Positions 17,100-26,056 of a DNA stretch of 64,000 nt are shown here, piece by piece. The position numbers and the translations under genes were made by a program. Under the pieces are notes generated by a model that saw only the letters and a list, made by a program, of their open reading frames with translations, did not search any database and was not told the origin of the DNA. Each line of letters opens with the position of its first letter. The first letter of the stretch is position 1. This DNA is from Aliiruegeria sabulilitoris (GTDB lineage Bacteria; Pseudomonadota; Alphaproteobacteria; Rhodobacterales; Rhodobacteraceae), in NCBI RefSeq assembly GCF_001558155.1, contig NZ_LOAS01000024.1, positions 1 through 64,000 on the forward strand, in the 5' to 3' direction.

Positions 17100-17157
17100 G
17101 ATCCATTTAATTTCGAGCGTGCTCCAGCGCGTCTCGCAGAACCCGAGTGAGACCCGG

Positions 17158-18396
17158 ATGTCCGAGAGAAAAAGCGGATTTGGCGGCTTCGTGCTTGTCT
17201 TCGCGATCATCGTGATAGCGGCCTTCGTTCTGAGCCTGTTTGCACCGAATTCCGACCAGACCGATCCCGCCACGATGCAGGCTGCCCGCGAAGCGACAGG
17301 CGGCGCCCAGACCCGCGAAGACATCATGGCCCGCCAGCGCGGCGAACAGGTGGACCTCGATTTCCGCCGGCAAGCGCTGGGCGACCCGTCACAGGCCGCT
17401 GACATCACCGGCCAGCTTGGCACGCTTGGCGGCGTCTCGGACGCCGAAATGTTCCGTGCCCTGCGCTATGGCACGGCGGACGTGACCGCTTCCGCCAGCA
17501 CGCCGGGTGCCGATGTACTGATCCAGGATGGCGGCATGAGCTGGCTGATCCTGCGCGACCACCGGCTGGCCAAGTATGGCGGCTGGCTGCTCATGGGTAT
17601 GATCGGCCTGCTCGCCGTGGTTCTCCTGCTGTTCGGCCGGGTGCCGATTGCCGGCGAGCGTACCGGCCGCACCATCCTGCGTTTCGGCCATCTCGATCGC
17701 TGGATCCACTGGACCACCGCCGGTTCCTTTATCCTGCTCGGCCTGACGGGGCTCGTCTCCATGTATGGCCGCCCGCTCCTGATTCCGATCATGGGACACG
17801 AGGCGCATGCCACGCTCGCGCTCTGGTCCAAGCTGATCCACAACAATGTCAGCTGGGCCTTCATGCTGGGGGTGACGTTGATCTTCTTCAAATGGGTCCG
17901 TTTCAATATCCCCAACTGGAATGATGTGAAGTGGCTGATGGTCTTTGGCGGACTGTTCGACCATTCGATCCACCCGCCGGCGGGCAAGTTCAATGCCGGT
18001 CAGAAGCTGATCTTCTGGTCCGTCATTGCGCTGTCCATCCTTATAGTGGCCAGCGGGCTGAGCCTGCTCATGCCCTTCAACGCGCCGGTTTTCACCCCCA
18101 TCTTCGCCTGGATCAACGATACCGGCCTGCTCGGCGCGCTGGGCATGTCCAACCTGCCCACCCCGCTCGCCCCGCAGCAGGAGATGCAATACACCCAGCT
18201 TGTCCATGCCACGGTCGGCTTTGGCTTCATGGCGATGATCATCGGCCATATTTACATCGGCACGGTCGGTATGGAGGGCGCCTTCGACGCAATGGGCACG
18301 GGCTATGTCGAGGAGCAATGGGCGCGCGAGCACCATTCGCTCTGGCTTGACGAGGTAAAGGCCAAGGAGGCCGCCTCGCAGGCACCCGCCGAATAG
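17158..18396 (+). CDS. fdhC: Formate dehydrogenase cytochrome b subunit gamma
   Basis: This subunit anchors FdhAB to the membrane and passes electrons to quinone through b-type hemes. The 412-residue protein has an N-terminal membrane helix (FGGFVLVFAIIVIAAFVLSL), a periplasmic-looking linker of about 100 residues, then the FdnI-type core with GHLDRWIHWTTAGSFILLGL and candidate heme histidines in HLDRWIH, LIHNN and LVHATVGF. The linker is long compared with E. coli FdnI. ATG 17158 was chosen because it starts directly before the first helix; the frame is open back to 17047 across the hairpins. The stop abuts the next gene with no gap. Confidence 0.92.
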   Translation: MSERKSGFGGFVLVFAIIVIAAFVLSLFAPNSDQTDPATMQAAREATGGAQTREDIMARQRGEQVDLDFRRQALGDPSQAADITGQLGTLGGVSDAEMFRALRYGTADVTASASTPGADVLIQDGGMSWLILRDHRLAKYGGWLLMGMIGLLAVVLLLFGRVPIAGERTGRTILRFGHLDRWIHWTTAGSFILLGLTGLVSMYGRPLLIPIMGHEAHATLALWSKLIHNNVSWAFMLGVTLIFFKWVRFNIPNWNDVKWLMVFGGLFDHSIHPPAGKFNAGQKLIFWSVIALSILIVASGLSLLMPFNAPVFTPIFAWINDTGLLGALGMSNLPTPLAPQQEMQYTQLVHATVGFGFMAMIIGHIYIGTVGMEGAFDAMGTGYVEEQWAREHHSLWLDEVKAKEAASQAPAE

Positions 18397-19695
18397 ATGC
18401 TGCGCGCGGCTTTGACAGCCGGGTTCCTGATCGCCCCGCGGCTAGCCGCTGCGGGAGAGTTCTTCACGCTTGAAGGCCATGGCGGTCCGGTCAAGGGTAT
18501 CGCTGCCGGGGCGAACGGGGCGATCCTCACGGCGAGTTTCGACAATTCGGTCGGGCTTTGGCGCGAGGGAGAACCCCTCTGGCTGGAAGGGCACGCGGCC
18601 GCCGTGAACACGGTGACCTTCGTCGATGCTACCCGCGCAGTCTCTGCGGGCGACGACTTCGCGCTCTTCCTGTGGGACCTTGAAACAGGGCAGGGGCAAC
18701 GGCTGGGCACCCACAAGGGCAAGGTCATGTCGCTGACGGTCTCACCGGACGGGCAGATGATCGCCTCGGCAAGCTGGGATGGCTCGATCGGGATATGGAA
18801 CCTCGCAGACCCGGGAAGCGAAGCGCGTTTCCTCACCGGGCACGAGGCCGGCGTGAACGCGGTTGCCTTCTCCGATGATGGCGCGACGCTCTATTCCGGC
18901 GCCGCCGATGGAACGCTGCGGCTCTGGCGCGTGGCCGATGGCACCGCGCTTGGCCAGCTCGCCAATAACGGCTTCGGCATCAACACGTTGGCGCTCAACG
19001 AGACCGCCGGCTGGATCGCCTATGGCGCCGTCGATGGCGCGACCAAGGCGCTCTCGCTCGCCGATGGCTCGGTGATTGCAGACCTGACGCTGGACCGTCG
19101 CCCGATCCTTGGTATGGCGGCCGGACCCGATAAACGCCTGCTCGCTGTGGGCGATGGCGAGGGGTATATCTCGCTGATCGACACCGAAAACTGGCGCTTC
19201 ACGCTCGATTTTCGAGCCACCCTGCGCGGCCCCGTCTGGGCGCTGGCCTTCTCGCCCGATGGCGGGAATGTCCACGCCGGCGGGTTGGACGATGCGATGT
19301 TCTCCTGGCCGGTGGAAGGCGCGGGCGAGCGGCCGCGGATGGTCGAGGGCGAGCGCAGTTTCCTCGCCAGCGGCGATGATGTGTCCAATGGCGAGCGGCA
19401 GTTCCAGCGCAAATGCTCGATCTGCCACACGCTCGGCCCCGAGGAAAATCGCCGTGCCGGGCCGAGTCTGCACGCGCTTTTCGGGCGCCGTGCCGGAACC
19501 GTACCGGGCTACACCTACTCAGAGACCCTGGAAGATTCCGAGATTGTCTGGGGGCCGGAGACGATTGATGCGCTGTTCGACCTTGGGCCCGAGGTCTATG
19601 TGGCGGGAACGAAAATGCCGATGCAAAGGATCGCCGGGGCGCAGGACCGGGCCGATCTGGTCGAATTCCTGCGCGAGGCGACCCGTGGAGAGTGA
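18397..19695 (+). CDS. WD40 beta-propeller fused to a cytochrome c domain
   Basis: This 432-residue exported protein begins with a signal peptide (about residues 1-21). About seven WD40-like blades follow, seen as repeated GH..(V)..(A)FS..G....A..DG..LW units such as LTGHEAGVNAVAFSDDG. A class I cytochrome c domain follows from about residue 330 with CSICH and the methionine candidate in GTKMPMQRIAG. Its start codon directly follows the fdhC stop codon, so the two are very likely co-translated. A periplasmic scaffold or electron acceptor for the formate dehydrogenase is a reasonable inference; no reaction is known. Confidence 0.85.
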   Translation: MLRAALTAGFLIAPRLAAAGEFFTLEGHGGPVKGIAAGANGAILTASFDNSVGLWREGEPLWLEGHAAAVNTVTFVDATRAVSAGDDFALFLWDLETGQGQRLGTHKGKVMSLTVSPDGQMIASASWDGSIGIWNLADPGSEARFLTGHEAGVNAVAFSDDGATLYSGAADGTLRLWRVADGTALGQLANNGFGINTLALNETAGWIAYGAVDGATKALSLADGSVIADLTLDRRPILGMAAGPDKRLLAVGDGEGYISLIDTENWRFTLDFRATLRGPVWALAFSPDGGNVHAGGLDDAMFSWPVEGAGERPRMVEGERSFLASGDDVSNGERQFQRKCSICHTLGPEENRRAGPSLHALFGRRAGTVPGYTYSETLEDSEIVWGPETIDALFDLGPEVYVAGTKMPMQRIAGAQDRADLVEFLREATRGE

Positions 19696-19698
19696 CAA

Positions 19699-19824
19699 AT
19701 GAGATCCTTCGTACTGGCCTGTATAACCATCGTCGTCGTTTCTGTCGGCGCGCATTACGTGATCGACGAGGTCGACCCGGTCGGCCCGAGCGGCAGCCCC
19801 AACGCATCGGTACGGTTGGACTGA
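19699..19824 (+). CDS. 41-residue single-helix membrane or secreted peptide
   Basis: A short frame encodes MRSFVLACITIVVVSVGAHY followed by a 21-residue acidic/Pro-Gly tail, VIDEVDPVGPSG and onward. The hydrophobic stretch at residues 4-17 could be a membrane anchor or an uncleaved signal. It starts 3 nt after the stop of the WD40-cytochrome gene, with GGAGAG about 8 nt upstream, as expected for a co-translated operon member. I do not recognise the family. It could be a small accessory subunit of the formate dehydrogenase. Confidence 0.6.
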   Translation: MRSFVLACITIVVVSVGAHYVIDEVDPVGPSGSPNASVRLD

Positions 19825-19921
19825 CGCGACACGAAATCCCGTTGCATCGGGGCGGCTGCGGGAGGAAAGTGGCGCCGAGCCTGCCGGGCTGCTCCGGCGG
19901 GGCCCTATCCGGAGATCTCTC

Positions 19922-20953
19922 ATGAGCTATGTCGCGCATCCCGACCGTTATTCCCGCATGGAATACCGCCGCTGTGGCCATTCGGGCCTGAAACTTCCGG
20001 CAGTTTCGCTTGGCCTTTGGCACAATTTCGGCCACGACACCCCGCACCGCACCAAACAGGAGATCTGTCGGACGGCCTTTGACCTCGGGATCACCCATTT
20101 CGACCTGGCCAACAACTACGGCCCGCCCCCGGGTTCGGCCGAGGAAGCTTTTGGCGAGATCCTGCGGACGGATTTCCGCGACCATCGGGACGAGCTGATC
20201 ATTTCCTCCAAGGCGGGCTACCTGATGTGGCCGGGGCCCTATGGCGAGATGGGCAGCCGCAAATACCTGATCGCGAGCTGTGATCAGAGCTTGAAACGGA
20301 TGGGGCTCGACTATGTCGATATCTTCTATTCGCACCGCTTCGACCCGGACACGCCGCTCGAGGAGACGATGGGGGCGCTGGCCGATCTCGTGATCGCCGG
20401 CAAGGCGCTCTATGTTGGCCTGTCTTCGTACAATTCCGCACGCACCCGCGACGCGGTCGGTCTTCTGGAGGATATGGGCGTGCCCTGCCTGATCCACCAG
20501 CCGAGCTACAGCCTGCTAAACCGCTGGGTGGAGCGCGACGGGTTGAAGGAGACACTTCAAGAGCTAGGCGTTGGATCGATTGCCTTTTCGCCGCTGGCAC
20601 AGGGAATGCTGACGAAGAAATACCTTGGCGGTGTGCCGGAAGGCAGCCGGGCGACCAAGGGCGGCAGCTTCCGTGACGGCTTCCTGACCGAAAGCGCGCT
20701 GAACTCGGTTCGGGCGCTCAACGAGGTAGCGGAACAGCGCGGGCAGACGCTGGCACAGATGGCAATTGCCTGGGTGCTGCGCAATGAGGGTATCACCTCC
20801 GCGTTGATCGGAGCCAGCAAGCCCGAGCAGGTCGTGGATTGCGCCGGGGCCGTTGGCAATCTCCACTTCACGGAAGAGGAACTGGCGGAGATCGACCGGT
20901 TGGCCTCAGAGGAAGACATCAATATCTGGGCGCAGTCCTCCGAAGGCGTCTGA
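19922..20953 (+). CDS. Aldo-keto reductase, YghZ/L-glyceraldehyde-3-phosphate reductase type
   Basis: This cytosolic NADPH-dependent reductase of the AKR superfamily would reduce a small aldehyde such as glyceraldehyde-3-phosphate or methylglyoxal. The 343-residue protein has the catalytic Asp-Tyr region FDLANNYGPPPGSAEEAFG, the Lys segment IISSKAGYLMWPGPYG, the His of YSHRFDPDTPLEET, and the cofactor loop GASKPEQV. The GSRKYLIASCDQSLKRMGLDY segment is typical of the YghZ/MgrA group. ATG 19922 follows GGAGATCTCTC. It follows the formate dehydrogenase genes without an obvious functional tie. Confidence 0.9.
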   Translation: MSYVAHPDRYSRMEYRRCGHSGLKLPAVSLGLWHNFGHDTPHRTKQEICRTAFDLGITHFDLANNYGPPPGSAEEAFGEILRTDFRDHRDELIISSKAGYLMWPGPYGEMGSRKYLIASCDQSLKRMGLDYVDIFYSHRFDPDTPLEETMGALADLVIAGKALYVGLSSYNSARTRDAVGLLEDMGVPCLIHQPSYSLLNRWVERDGLKETLQELGVGSIAFSPLAQGMLTKKYLGGVPEGSRATKGGSFRDGFLTESALNSVRALNEVAEQRGQTLAQMAIAWVLRNEGITSALIGASKPEQVVDCAGAVGNLHFTEEELAEIDRLASEEDINIWAQSSEGV

Positions 20954-21017
20954 GAGGGTATTGCCGCGAGAGGAAAGACGGCCCGGAGGTAGCCTTCGAG
21001 CCGTTTGTTGACGGTAA

Positions 21018-21081
21018 AGGGGGGCGCCGCCCCCCCCCGCTCTTGCGAGGGCTCCCTCAGGATTCGTGAGGAACGAGGAAG
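21018..21081. repeat. Rhodobacterales-type intergenic hairpin repeat, copy 2
   Basis: A G/C palindrome (GGGGGGCG followed by CGCCCCCC, about 21019-21036), a second small stem and a tail ending GAGGAAG resemble the element at 5779-5849. It lies between the convergent aldo-keto reductase and ccmI genes, a usual place for such elements. Further small inverted repeats such as CGATCC-GCA-GGATCG follow near 21137. Confidence 0.45.
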
Positions 21082-21208
21082 TCCCGGAGCGCTTGAGGTC
21101 TTCTTCTTTCAGGAAATATCCCCGCCGGAGGCACGATCCGCAGGATCGTTCCCACGTGCGAAGCACGCGCCACCGAATGGCCGAAAGAAACGCTGTCGGT
21201 TTCAGGCC

Positions 21209-22627
21209 TCAATTGGCGCCCAGCACGGCGCCGGCTCCAGAACGAAGCGCATCGAGTGCGGCTTGCCGTCCGGAGAATTGCGCTTTCGCACTCTCATAGG
21301 CCTCCCGCGCCGTCTCCATCTGCCCAAGATTGGCATAGGAGCGTACGAGCATGATCCAGCCGTCGAGGTTGTCCGGGTTCTCTTCGAGCTTCGCGGCGAG
21401 CCCGGCCACCATGCCGTCGATCATCTCGTCCTGCTCCTCGCGGCTGAGCTGAGAGATCGCGGCGACCTGTTCGGCATCCGGGCCGGACACGCCGGGGCCA
21501 CGGTCGAGCATGTCCAGACCAAGCGCGCGAGCGGTTTCATCGAACTTCTGCAGCACGAAGGGGGCGGCGCGGAAATGGCTGCGGCCTTCGTTCAGTGCGG
21601 CGAGCGCGCCTTCGCCGTTCCCCGCGCCTGAGCGCAAAGTGGCGAGCTCGATCCAGCCCTTGTAGTCGGCGGGCTCGGTGCCGAGGCTCGCTTCGAGTTC
21701 GGCGATACGCGCGGTGCCGCTCTCGGCGATTGTGCCGCCGGACGCCGCGATCTCGGCCGGGGTGGCATCAGGCAGGTAGGTGCGCAGGTCCTGCTTCAGG
21801 AAACGCGCCATGTTTGCCATGTCGCGGCGGACCATCGGGATCCAGCCCGCGCCCTCGGGCGAGTCCGCGAGCAGCATGCCCCAATCCTCGATCGCGCCCT
21901 GGAAATCTTGCGCCTGGGCCTTGGCCAGCGCGATGTAGTAGCGGGCGCGTGGCTCCGGTGTCTCCGCGAGCACTTGCTCGAAGATGATACGCGCTGCTGG
22001 TGGAACCTTGTTGCCATTGGCCTTGATCATGGCCTCGGCATAGGTGGCGAGCACCTCGGGGTCGTTCTCCGAAAGTTCTGCCGCACGGCGGTAGGCTTCG
22101 GCGGCCGCGCCCAGGTCGCCAACAGCCGCGTAGGACTTGCCCAGCAACCACCAGGTGTCGAGGTCTTCCGGGGTCTTCTCGGTGGCATCGATCAGCAACT
22201 GGATTGAACTGGAAATGTCTCCGGCGGCGGCTTGTTGGGTGAGCATCTCCGAGCGACGCGCGGCCAGCGGCTGATCCGGTGCTTGGGGTGTGCCAAGCGC
22301 GAGATAGGTGCCGAGTGCGGCCACGACGACCATCGCGGATATGCTCAGCGCGGCCGGGACGGAGCGGTGCCCCATGAAGAAACCCTGATCCATGCGCCGT
22401 GCGGCAGCGAGTGCACGGCGTTCGATCTCCTGCCGGGCGGCGTCGCATTCGGCAGGGCTGATGAGGCCCGCCTCGCGGTCGCGTTCGACCTCGTCCAGTT
22501 GGTCGCGATAAATCGAGATCGTGCTGTCGGCGGCCTCCATTTCCATCGCACCGTGGCGCAGGAAGGGGCGGGCGATCCAGAGCCCGCAGAGGATGACCAG
22601 AAGCGTGGCGACGGCCCAGAAGATCAT
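21209..22627 (-). CDS. ccmI: Cytochrome c biogenesis TPR protein CcmI
   Basis: CcmI (CycH) chaperones apocytochrome c and presents it to CcmF/CcmH at the outer face of the membrane. The 472-residue protein has two N-terminal membrane helices (about residues 3-20 and 98-115) around a cytoplasmic loop with a leucine-zipper-like DQLDEVERDREAGLI segment. TPR-like repeats follow, such as LDTWWLLGKSYAAVGDLGAA. It is the last gene of the fnr-ccmF-ccmH-ccmI run and overlaps ccmH by 4 nt. Whether this is the general set or one dedicated to the divergent multiheme cytochrome is unresolved. Confidence 0.92.
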   Translation of the reverse strand: MIFWAVATLLVILCGLWIARPFLRHGAMEMEAADSTISIYRDQLDEVERDREAGLISPAECDAARQEIERRALAAARRMDQGFFMGHRSVPAALSISAMVVVAALGTYLALGTPQAPDQPLAARRSEMLTQQAAAGDISSSIQLLIDATEKTPEDLDTWWLLGKSYAAVGDLGAAAEAYRRAAELSENDPEVLATYAEAMIKANGNKVPPAARIIFEQVLAETPEPRARYYIALAKAQAQDFQGAIEDWGMLLADSPEGAGWIPMVRRDMANMARFLKQDLRTYLPDATPAEIAASGGTIAESGTARIAELEASLGTEPADYKGWIELATLRSGAGNGEGALAALNEGRSHFRAAPFVLQKFDETARALGLDMLDRGPGVSGPDAEQVAAISQLSREEQDEMIDGMVAGLAAKLEENPDNLDGWIMLVRSYANLGQMETAREAYESAKAQFSGRQAALDALRSGAGAVLGAN

Positions 22628-23124
22628 GTGCGGGTCTCCTCTAGAAGGCGACGGGCTTCGGCCGTCTCTTCTTCGGTCAGTTCAGGCAGCGGATTGGCCG
22701 GTTTCGGGCGGCCCCGCAGGTAGCTCAGCATGGCGAGCGCACCGAGGGCGATAAAGCCGATGGGCGCCAGCCAGAGCAGGGTGGTCTGGGCGGTCACGGG
22801 CGGCTCCAGCAGGACGTAATCACCGAACCGGGAGCGGACATATTCGAGCACTTCCGCATCGCTGTCGCCTGCCTCCATACGTTCCCGCACCACGACACGG
22901 AGGTCGTGGGCAAGCCCGGCATTGGAATCGAAGATCGACTGGTTCTGGCAGACAAGGCAGCGCAATTCGCGGCCGATCTCGCGGGCGCGGGCTTCCTTTT
23001 CCGGGTCTTCGAACATCTCGGCGGGGTCGAGGGCGAGCGCAGCAGTGGCAAGAAGACACAGGCCAAGTGCAAGCAGGGCGGAACGGATGCCGCGTTCGTT
23101 TCTGGAATTGCTACGGATGTGCAT
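22624..23124 (-). CDS. ccmH: Cytochrome c maturation thiol-reductase subunit CcmH
   Basis: CcmH (Ccl2, NrfF-like) reduces apocytochrome heme-site cysteines in the periplasm. The 166-residue protein has a signal/anchor helix, the redox motif LRCLVCQNQSI with the active CxxC near residue 53, and a second membrane helix (TLLWLAPIGFIALGALAML) before a basic tail. It lies 9 nt downstream of ccmF and overlaps ccmI. No ccmG or ccmE accompanies it, as also seen in nrfEFG-type dedicated sets. Confidence 0.94.
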   Translation of the reverse strand: MHIRSNSRNERGIRSALLALGLCLLATAALALDPAEMFEDPEKEARAREIGRELRCLVCQNQSIFDSNAGLAHDLRVVVRERMEAGDSDAEVLEYVRSRFGDYVLLEPPVTAQTTLLWLAPIGFIALGALAMLSYLRGRPKPANPLPELTEEETAEARRLLEETRT

Positions 23125-23133
23125 TCTTCTGTC

Positions 23134-25110
23134 CTATTCCGCGGGTTGCGCGACCGGTCTGCGCGGCGCGGGGGCACCGATACGCAGGCGACGGTCGGCC
23201 AGCGAGATCAGCGCCGCGAGCGTGATCATGAGCGCGCCGGCCCACATCCAGGGAACGCCGGGGTTGTAGTAATACCGGGTGACGTAACCTCCTCGCCCGT
23301 TGGCATCGCCCAGAACGGCATACAGATCGCCATGCCAGAGCGTTTCGATGGCGGCCTCTGTCGTCGGTTGGCGCTCCACCGGGTAGAAGCGCCGTTCGGG
23401 CTCCAGCGTGGTCACATGAGCGCCGTTTCGCGTGACGTCGACTTTGGCGAATGTGGTCTGGTAGTTCGGACCGTTTCCGGAGCGCACATCGTGCAACGTG
23501 AACTCGTAGGGGCCGACAGAAACGGGCGTCTCGGCGGTGACGGTCTGGATGGACTCGGTGCTCCATACGGAGACGGCGATGACACCCGCGGCGGCGACGG
23601 CAAGGCCCGCGTGGCCGATATAGAGGCCATAGGCCGAGGCGGGCAGGCCGGCAGCACGGCGCAGCGCGGTGAGCGGGTTGGCCTTGGGCAAGCCAATGCG
23701 GCGGCCGAAGTCGAGCAGCGTGGCGGTGGCGAGGAAGGTTACGACGAAAGCGCCCAGCAGGCCGACGGCATCGCGCAAACCGAAGCCGAGCGCGAGCCCG
23801 GCGGTGATGGCAAGCGCCAGCCCGGTTGTCAGCGTGCACCGCCGGACCACGTCGGCGCGGTTGGCGCGTTTCCACGCCATGAACGGACCGATGCCCGCGA
23901 TCAGCATGGTGAAACCGAAGATCGGCAGGAAGGTCTTGTTGAAATAGGGCGCGCCAACCGAGATTTTCGCGCCGTTCAACAACTCCAGAAAGAGCGGATA
24001 GAGTGTACCGACAAAGACCACGCCACAGGCCGCAGCCAGCAGCAGGTTATTCAGCAGCAACCCGGTTTCCCGCGAGTAGAGCGCGAATACCCCGCCATCG
24101 CTCAGCTTTGGCGCCCGCCAGAGATAGAGCGAGAGCGCGCCGCCAATGGCGATGGTGAGCAGCAGCAGGATGAAGGCGCCGCGCTCGGGATCGGTGGCGA
24201 AGGCATGGACGGAGGTCAGGATGCCGGAGCGGACGAGGAAGGTGCCGATCAGCGAGAGCGAAAAGGTCAGGATCGCCAGCAGGATGGTCCATTTCAGCAG
24301 CGCATTGCGCTTCTCGACCACGATGGCCGAATGCAGCAGCGCCGTGCCGATAAGCCATGGCATGAAGGAGGCGTTCTCCACCGGGTCCCAGAACCAGAAG
24401 CCGCCCCAGCCAAGCTCGTAATAGGCCCACCAGGAGCCGAGCGCGATGCCGGCGGTCAGCCCGGACCAGGCGAGCAGCACCCATGGGCGCATCCAGCGCG
24501 CCCAGGCGGGATCGACCCGGCCTGTGATGAGGGCGGCGACAGCAAAGGAGAAGGCGGTCGAGAAACCGACATAGCCGAGATAGAGCAGCGGCGGGTGGAA
24601 GGCGACGCCGGGGTCCTGCAGGAGCGGGTTCATGCCCTGTCCGTTGATCGGCGCATTGGCGAGCCGCTCGAACGGGTTCGAGGTGAGCAGGATGAAGGCG
24701 TAGAAGCCGACGCCGATCATCGCCTGCACCGCCAGCACCGTGGCGCGCATGACAACCGGGATAACGCCGCCGAAAACCGAGATCAGCAGGCCGAAAAGCG
24801 ACAGCATCAGCACCCAGAGCAGCATCGAGCCCTCGTGGTTGGCCCAGACGCCGGACACCTTGTAGAGCATCGGTTTGCTCGAATGAGAGTTGGCCGCGAC
24901 GGTCATGACGGAGAAGTCGGAGGACACGAAAGCCCATGTCAGCGCGCCGAAGGCCAGCGCGGTGCCGAGGAACTGGATCTGTGCCGCGGTGTCGGCGCAT
25001 CGCATGGCGGCGGGCGAGCCATTCAGGGTTCCCCAAAGCGGAACCGTGGATTGCACGACCGCCGCGATCAGGGCGATGCAGAGGGCCAGATGCCCGAGTT
25101 CGACGATCAT
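23134..25110 (-). CDS. ccmF: Cytochrome c heme lyase CcmF
   Basis: CcmF is the membrane heme lyase that receives heme from CcmE and joins it to apocytochrome c. The 658-residue protein has many membrane helices and the WWD-domain signature WGGFWFWDPVENASFMPWL, with candidate heme histidines in HEGSM, HPPLL and nearby loops. It starts at 25110 and overlaps the regulator gene by 4 nt, so the FNR-type regulator and ccmF, H and I form one transcript. NrfE-like specialised heme lyases are close homologs and cannot be separated by eye. Confidence 0.95.
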   Translation of the reverse strand: MIVELGHLALCIALIAAVVQSTVPLWGTLNGSPAAMRCADTAAQIQFLGTALAFGALTWAFVSSDFSVMTVAANSHSSKPMLYKVSGVWANHEGSMLLWVLMLSLFGLLISVFGGVIPVVMRATVLAVQAMIGVGFYAFILLTSNPFERLANAPINGQGMNPLLQDPGVAFHPPLLYLGYVGFSTAFSFAVAALITGRVDPAWARWMRPWVLLAWSGLTAGIALGSWWAYYELGWGGFWFWDPVENASFMPWLIGTALLHSAIVVEKRNALLKWTILLAILTFSLSLIGTFLVRSGILTSVHAFATDPERGAFILLLLTIAIGGALSLYLWRAPKLSDGGVFALYSRETGLLLNNLLLAAACGVVFVGTLYPLFLELLNGAKISVGAPYFNKTFLPIFGFTMLIAGIGPFMAWKRANRADVVRRCTLTTGLALAITAGLALGFGLRDAVGLLGAFVVTFLATATLLDFGRRIGLPKANPLTALRRAAGLPASAYGLYIGHAGLAVAAAGVIAVSVWSTESIQTVTAETPVSVGPYEFTLHDVRSGNGPNYQTTFAKVDVTRNGAHVTTLEPERRFYPVERQPTTEAAIETLWHGDLYAVLGDANGRGGYVTRYYYNPGVPWMWAGALMITLAALISLADRRLRIGAPAPRRPVAQPAE

Positions 25111-25883
25111 GACGAAACCTCGCGCAAGGTTCTCGGGCCACCCGGAACGACCGCCGAGCGGAAGACCTGCGGTGTGGGGATGTCGACCGGCAGGCGGCGA
25201 TCAAGCTCGGCAAGGTCGGGGATGATGAATTCGGAGGGTGAGAGGAATTTCACCAGCTTGGATTTCTTGAGCCTGGAGAGGATCCGGCTGACCGTCTCCG
25301 AGTTCAGCCCGAGATAATCGGCAATGTCCTCGCGCGACATCGGCAGCGAGACCATCGGTTGGGTCTCGGGCGTGGCGCCGGCGCGAACCGCCATCTCGGC
25401 AAGAAAGAGTGTAACCCGCTCGACGGAATCGAGGCGGCCAAGCGTGGTCAGGTGGGACTGGGAACGTTCGAGGCGGCGATGCACGACGTGGAAGGACGCA
25501 GCGAGGAAGGCCGGGTCCGTGTGCAGTTGCCGCGCACGCGCGCTCAGATCGATTTCGCAGATCAGGCAATCGCTCAACGCCTCAAGCCAGTTCTGCGTGC
25601 CGGGGCCGGCCATCAGCGAGCAGATCGTCTCGCCCTTGGTCTCAAGGCTGACGATCTGGCGTCGTCCGTCCTCGAAGGAGGTGCAGGAAGCCGCCGTGCC
25701 ATGCACCACGATCCAGAATTTCAAGCAAGCATTGCCCTCGGCCGCATCCAGCCGGTCGCCGCGCTTGAGCGCATGCTTGATTCGAATCGCATTTTCCGGC
25801 TGCGGCGGCAGGAAGGTGCACAGCACCTGCTGGCAGGAGCCACATGGCGCCGCGCCGTCAACGACGTTGTGTTTTCTCAACAT
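25107..25883 (-). CDS. FNR-type oxygen-responsive transcription regulator
   Basis: This Crp/Fnr-family regulator should bind DNA when its [4Fe-4S] cluster is intact under anoxic conditions. The 258-residue protein has candidate ligands Cys14, Cys17 and Cys22 in CGSCQQVLC. A fourth ligand, Cys109, lies in ALSDCLICEID, which aligns with the E. coli FNR Cys122 segment ALETSMVCEI. The recognition helix LGLNSETVSRIL keeps the E..SR residues that read TTGAT-type half sites. It heads the ccmF-H-I transcript and is divergent from the twelve-heme cytochrome, so it probably controls both. Confidence 0.9.
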   Translation of the reverse strand: MLRKHNVVDGAAPCGSCQQVLCTFLPPQPENAIRIKHALKRGDRLDAAEGNACLKFWIVVHGTAASCTSFEDGRRQIVSLETKGETICSLMAGPGTQNWLEALSDCLICEIDLSARARQLHTDPAFLAASFHVVHRRLERSQSHLTTLGRLDSVERVTLFLAEMAVRAGATPETQPMVSLPMSREDIADYLGLNSETVSRILSRLKKSKLVKFLSPSEFIIPDLAELDRRLPVDIPTPQVFRSAVVPGGPRTLREVSS

Positions 25884-25949
25884 TCTGTGGCCCTGTTCGC
25901 GAGTTCTGGGGGCGTTTGATTTTAGTATAGTTCAAACAGAGGCTGTTCT

Positions 25950-25963
25950 TTGCGCTGGATCAA
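25950..25963. promoter_or_regulatory. Candidate FNR box between fnr and the multiheme cytochrome
   Basis: The sequence TTGCGCTGGATCAA has one perfect half site (ATCAA) and one degenerate half site with the normal spacing of TTGAY-N4-RTCAA boxes. It lies 67 nt upstream of the regulator start and 176 nt upstream of the cytochrome start. The regulator encoded here keeps the residues that read such sites. Confidence 0.5.
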
Positions 25964-26056
25964 GGCCTGACAGTGATTTCTCGACAGTGGGCCGCGGCTT
26001 GATCATCGGCCACGCGCGCAAGGGCGAAACATTCCGATTTGAGCAAGTGTTTTAAA

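Noticed and set aside
22906-25317. An 803-codon plus-strand open frame opposite ccmH and ccmF
   Set aside because: Its translation is low-complexity Gly/Arg/Glu-rich, and it lies over an unmistakable CcmF.
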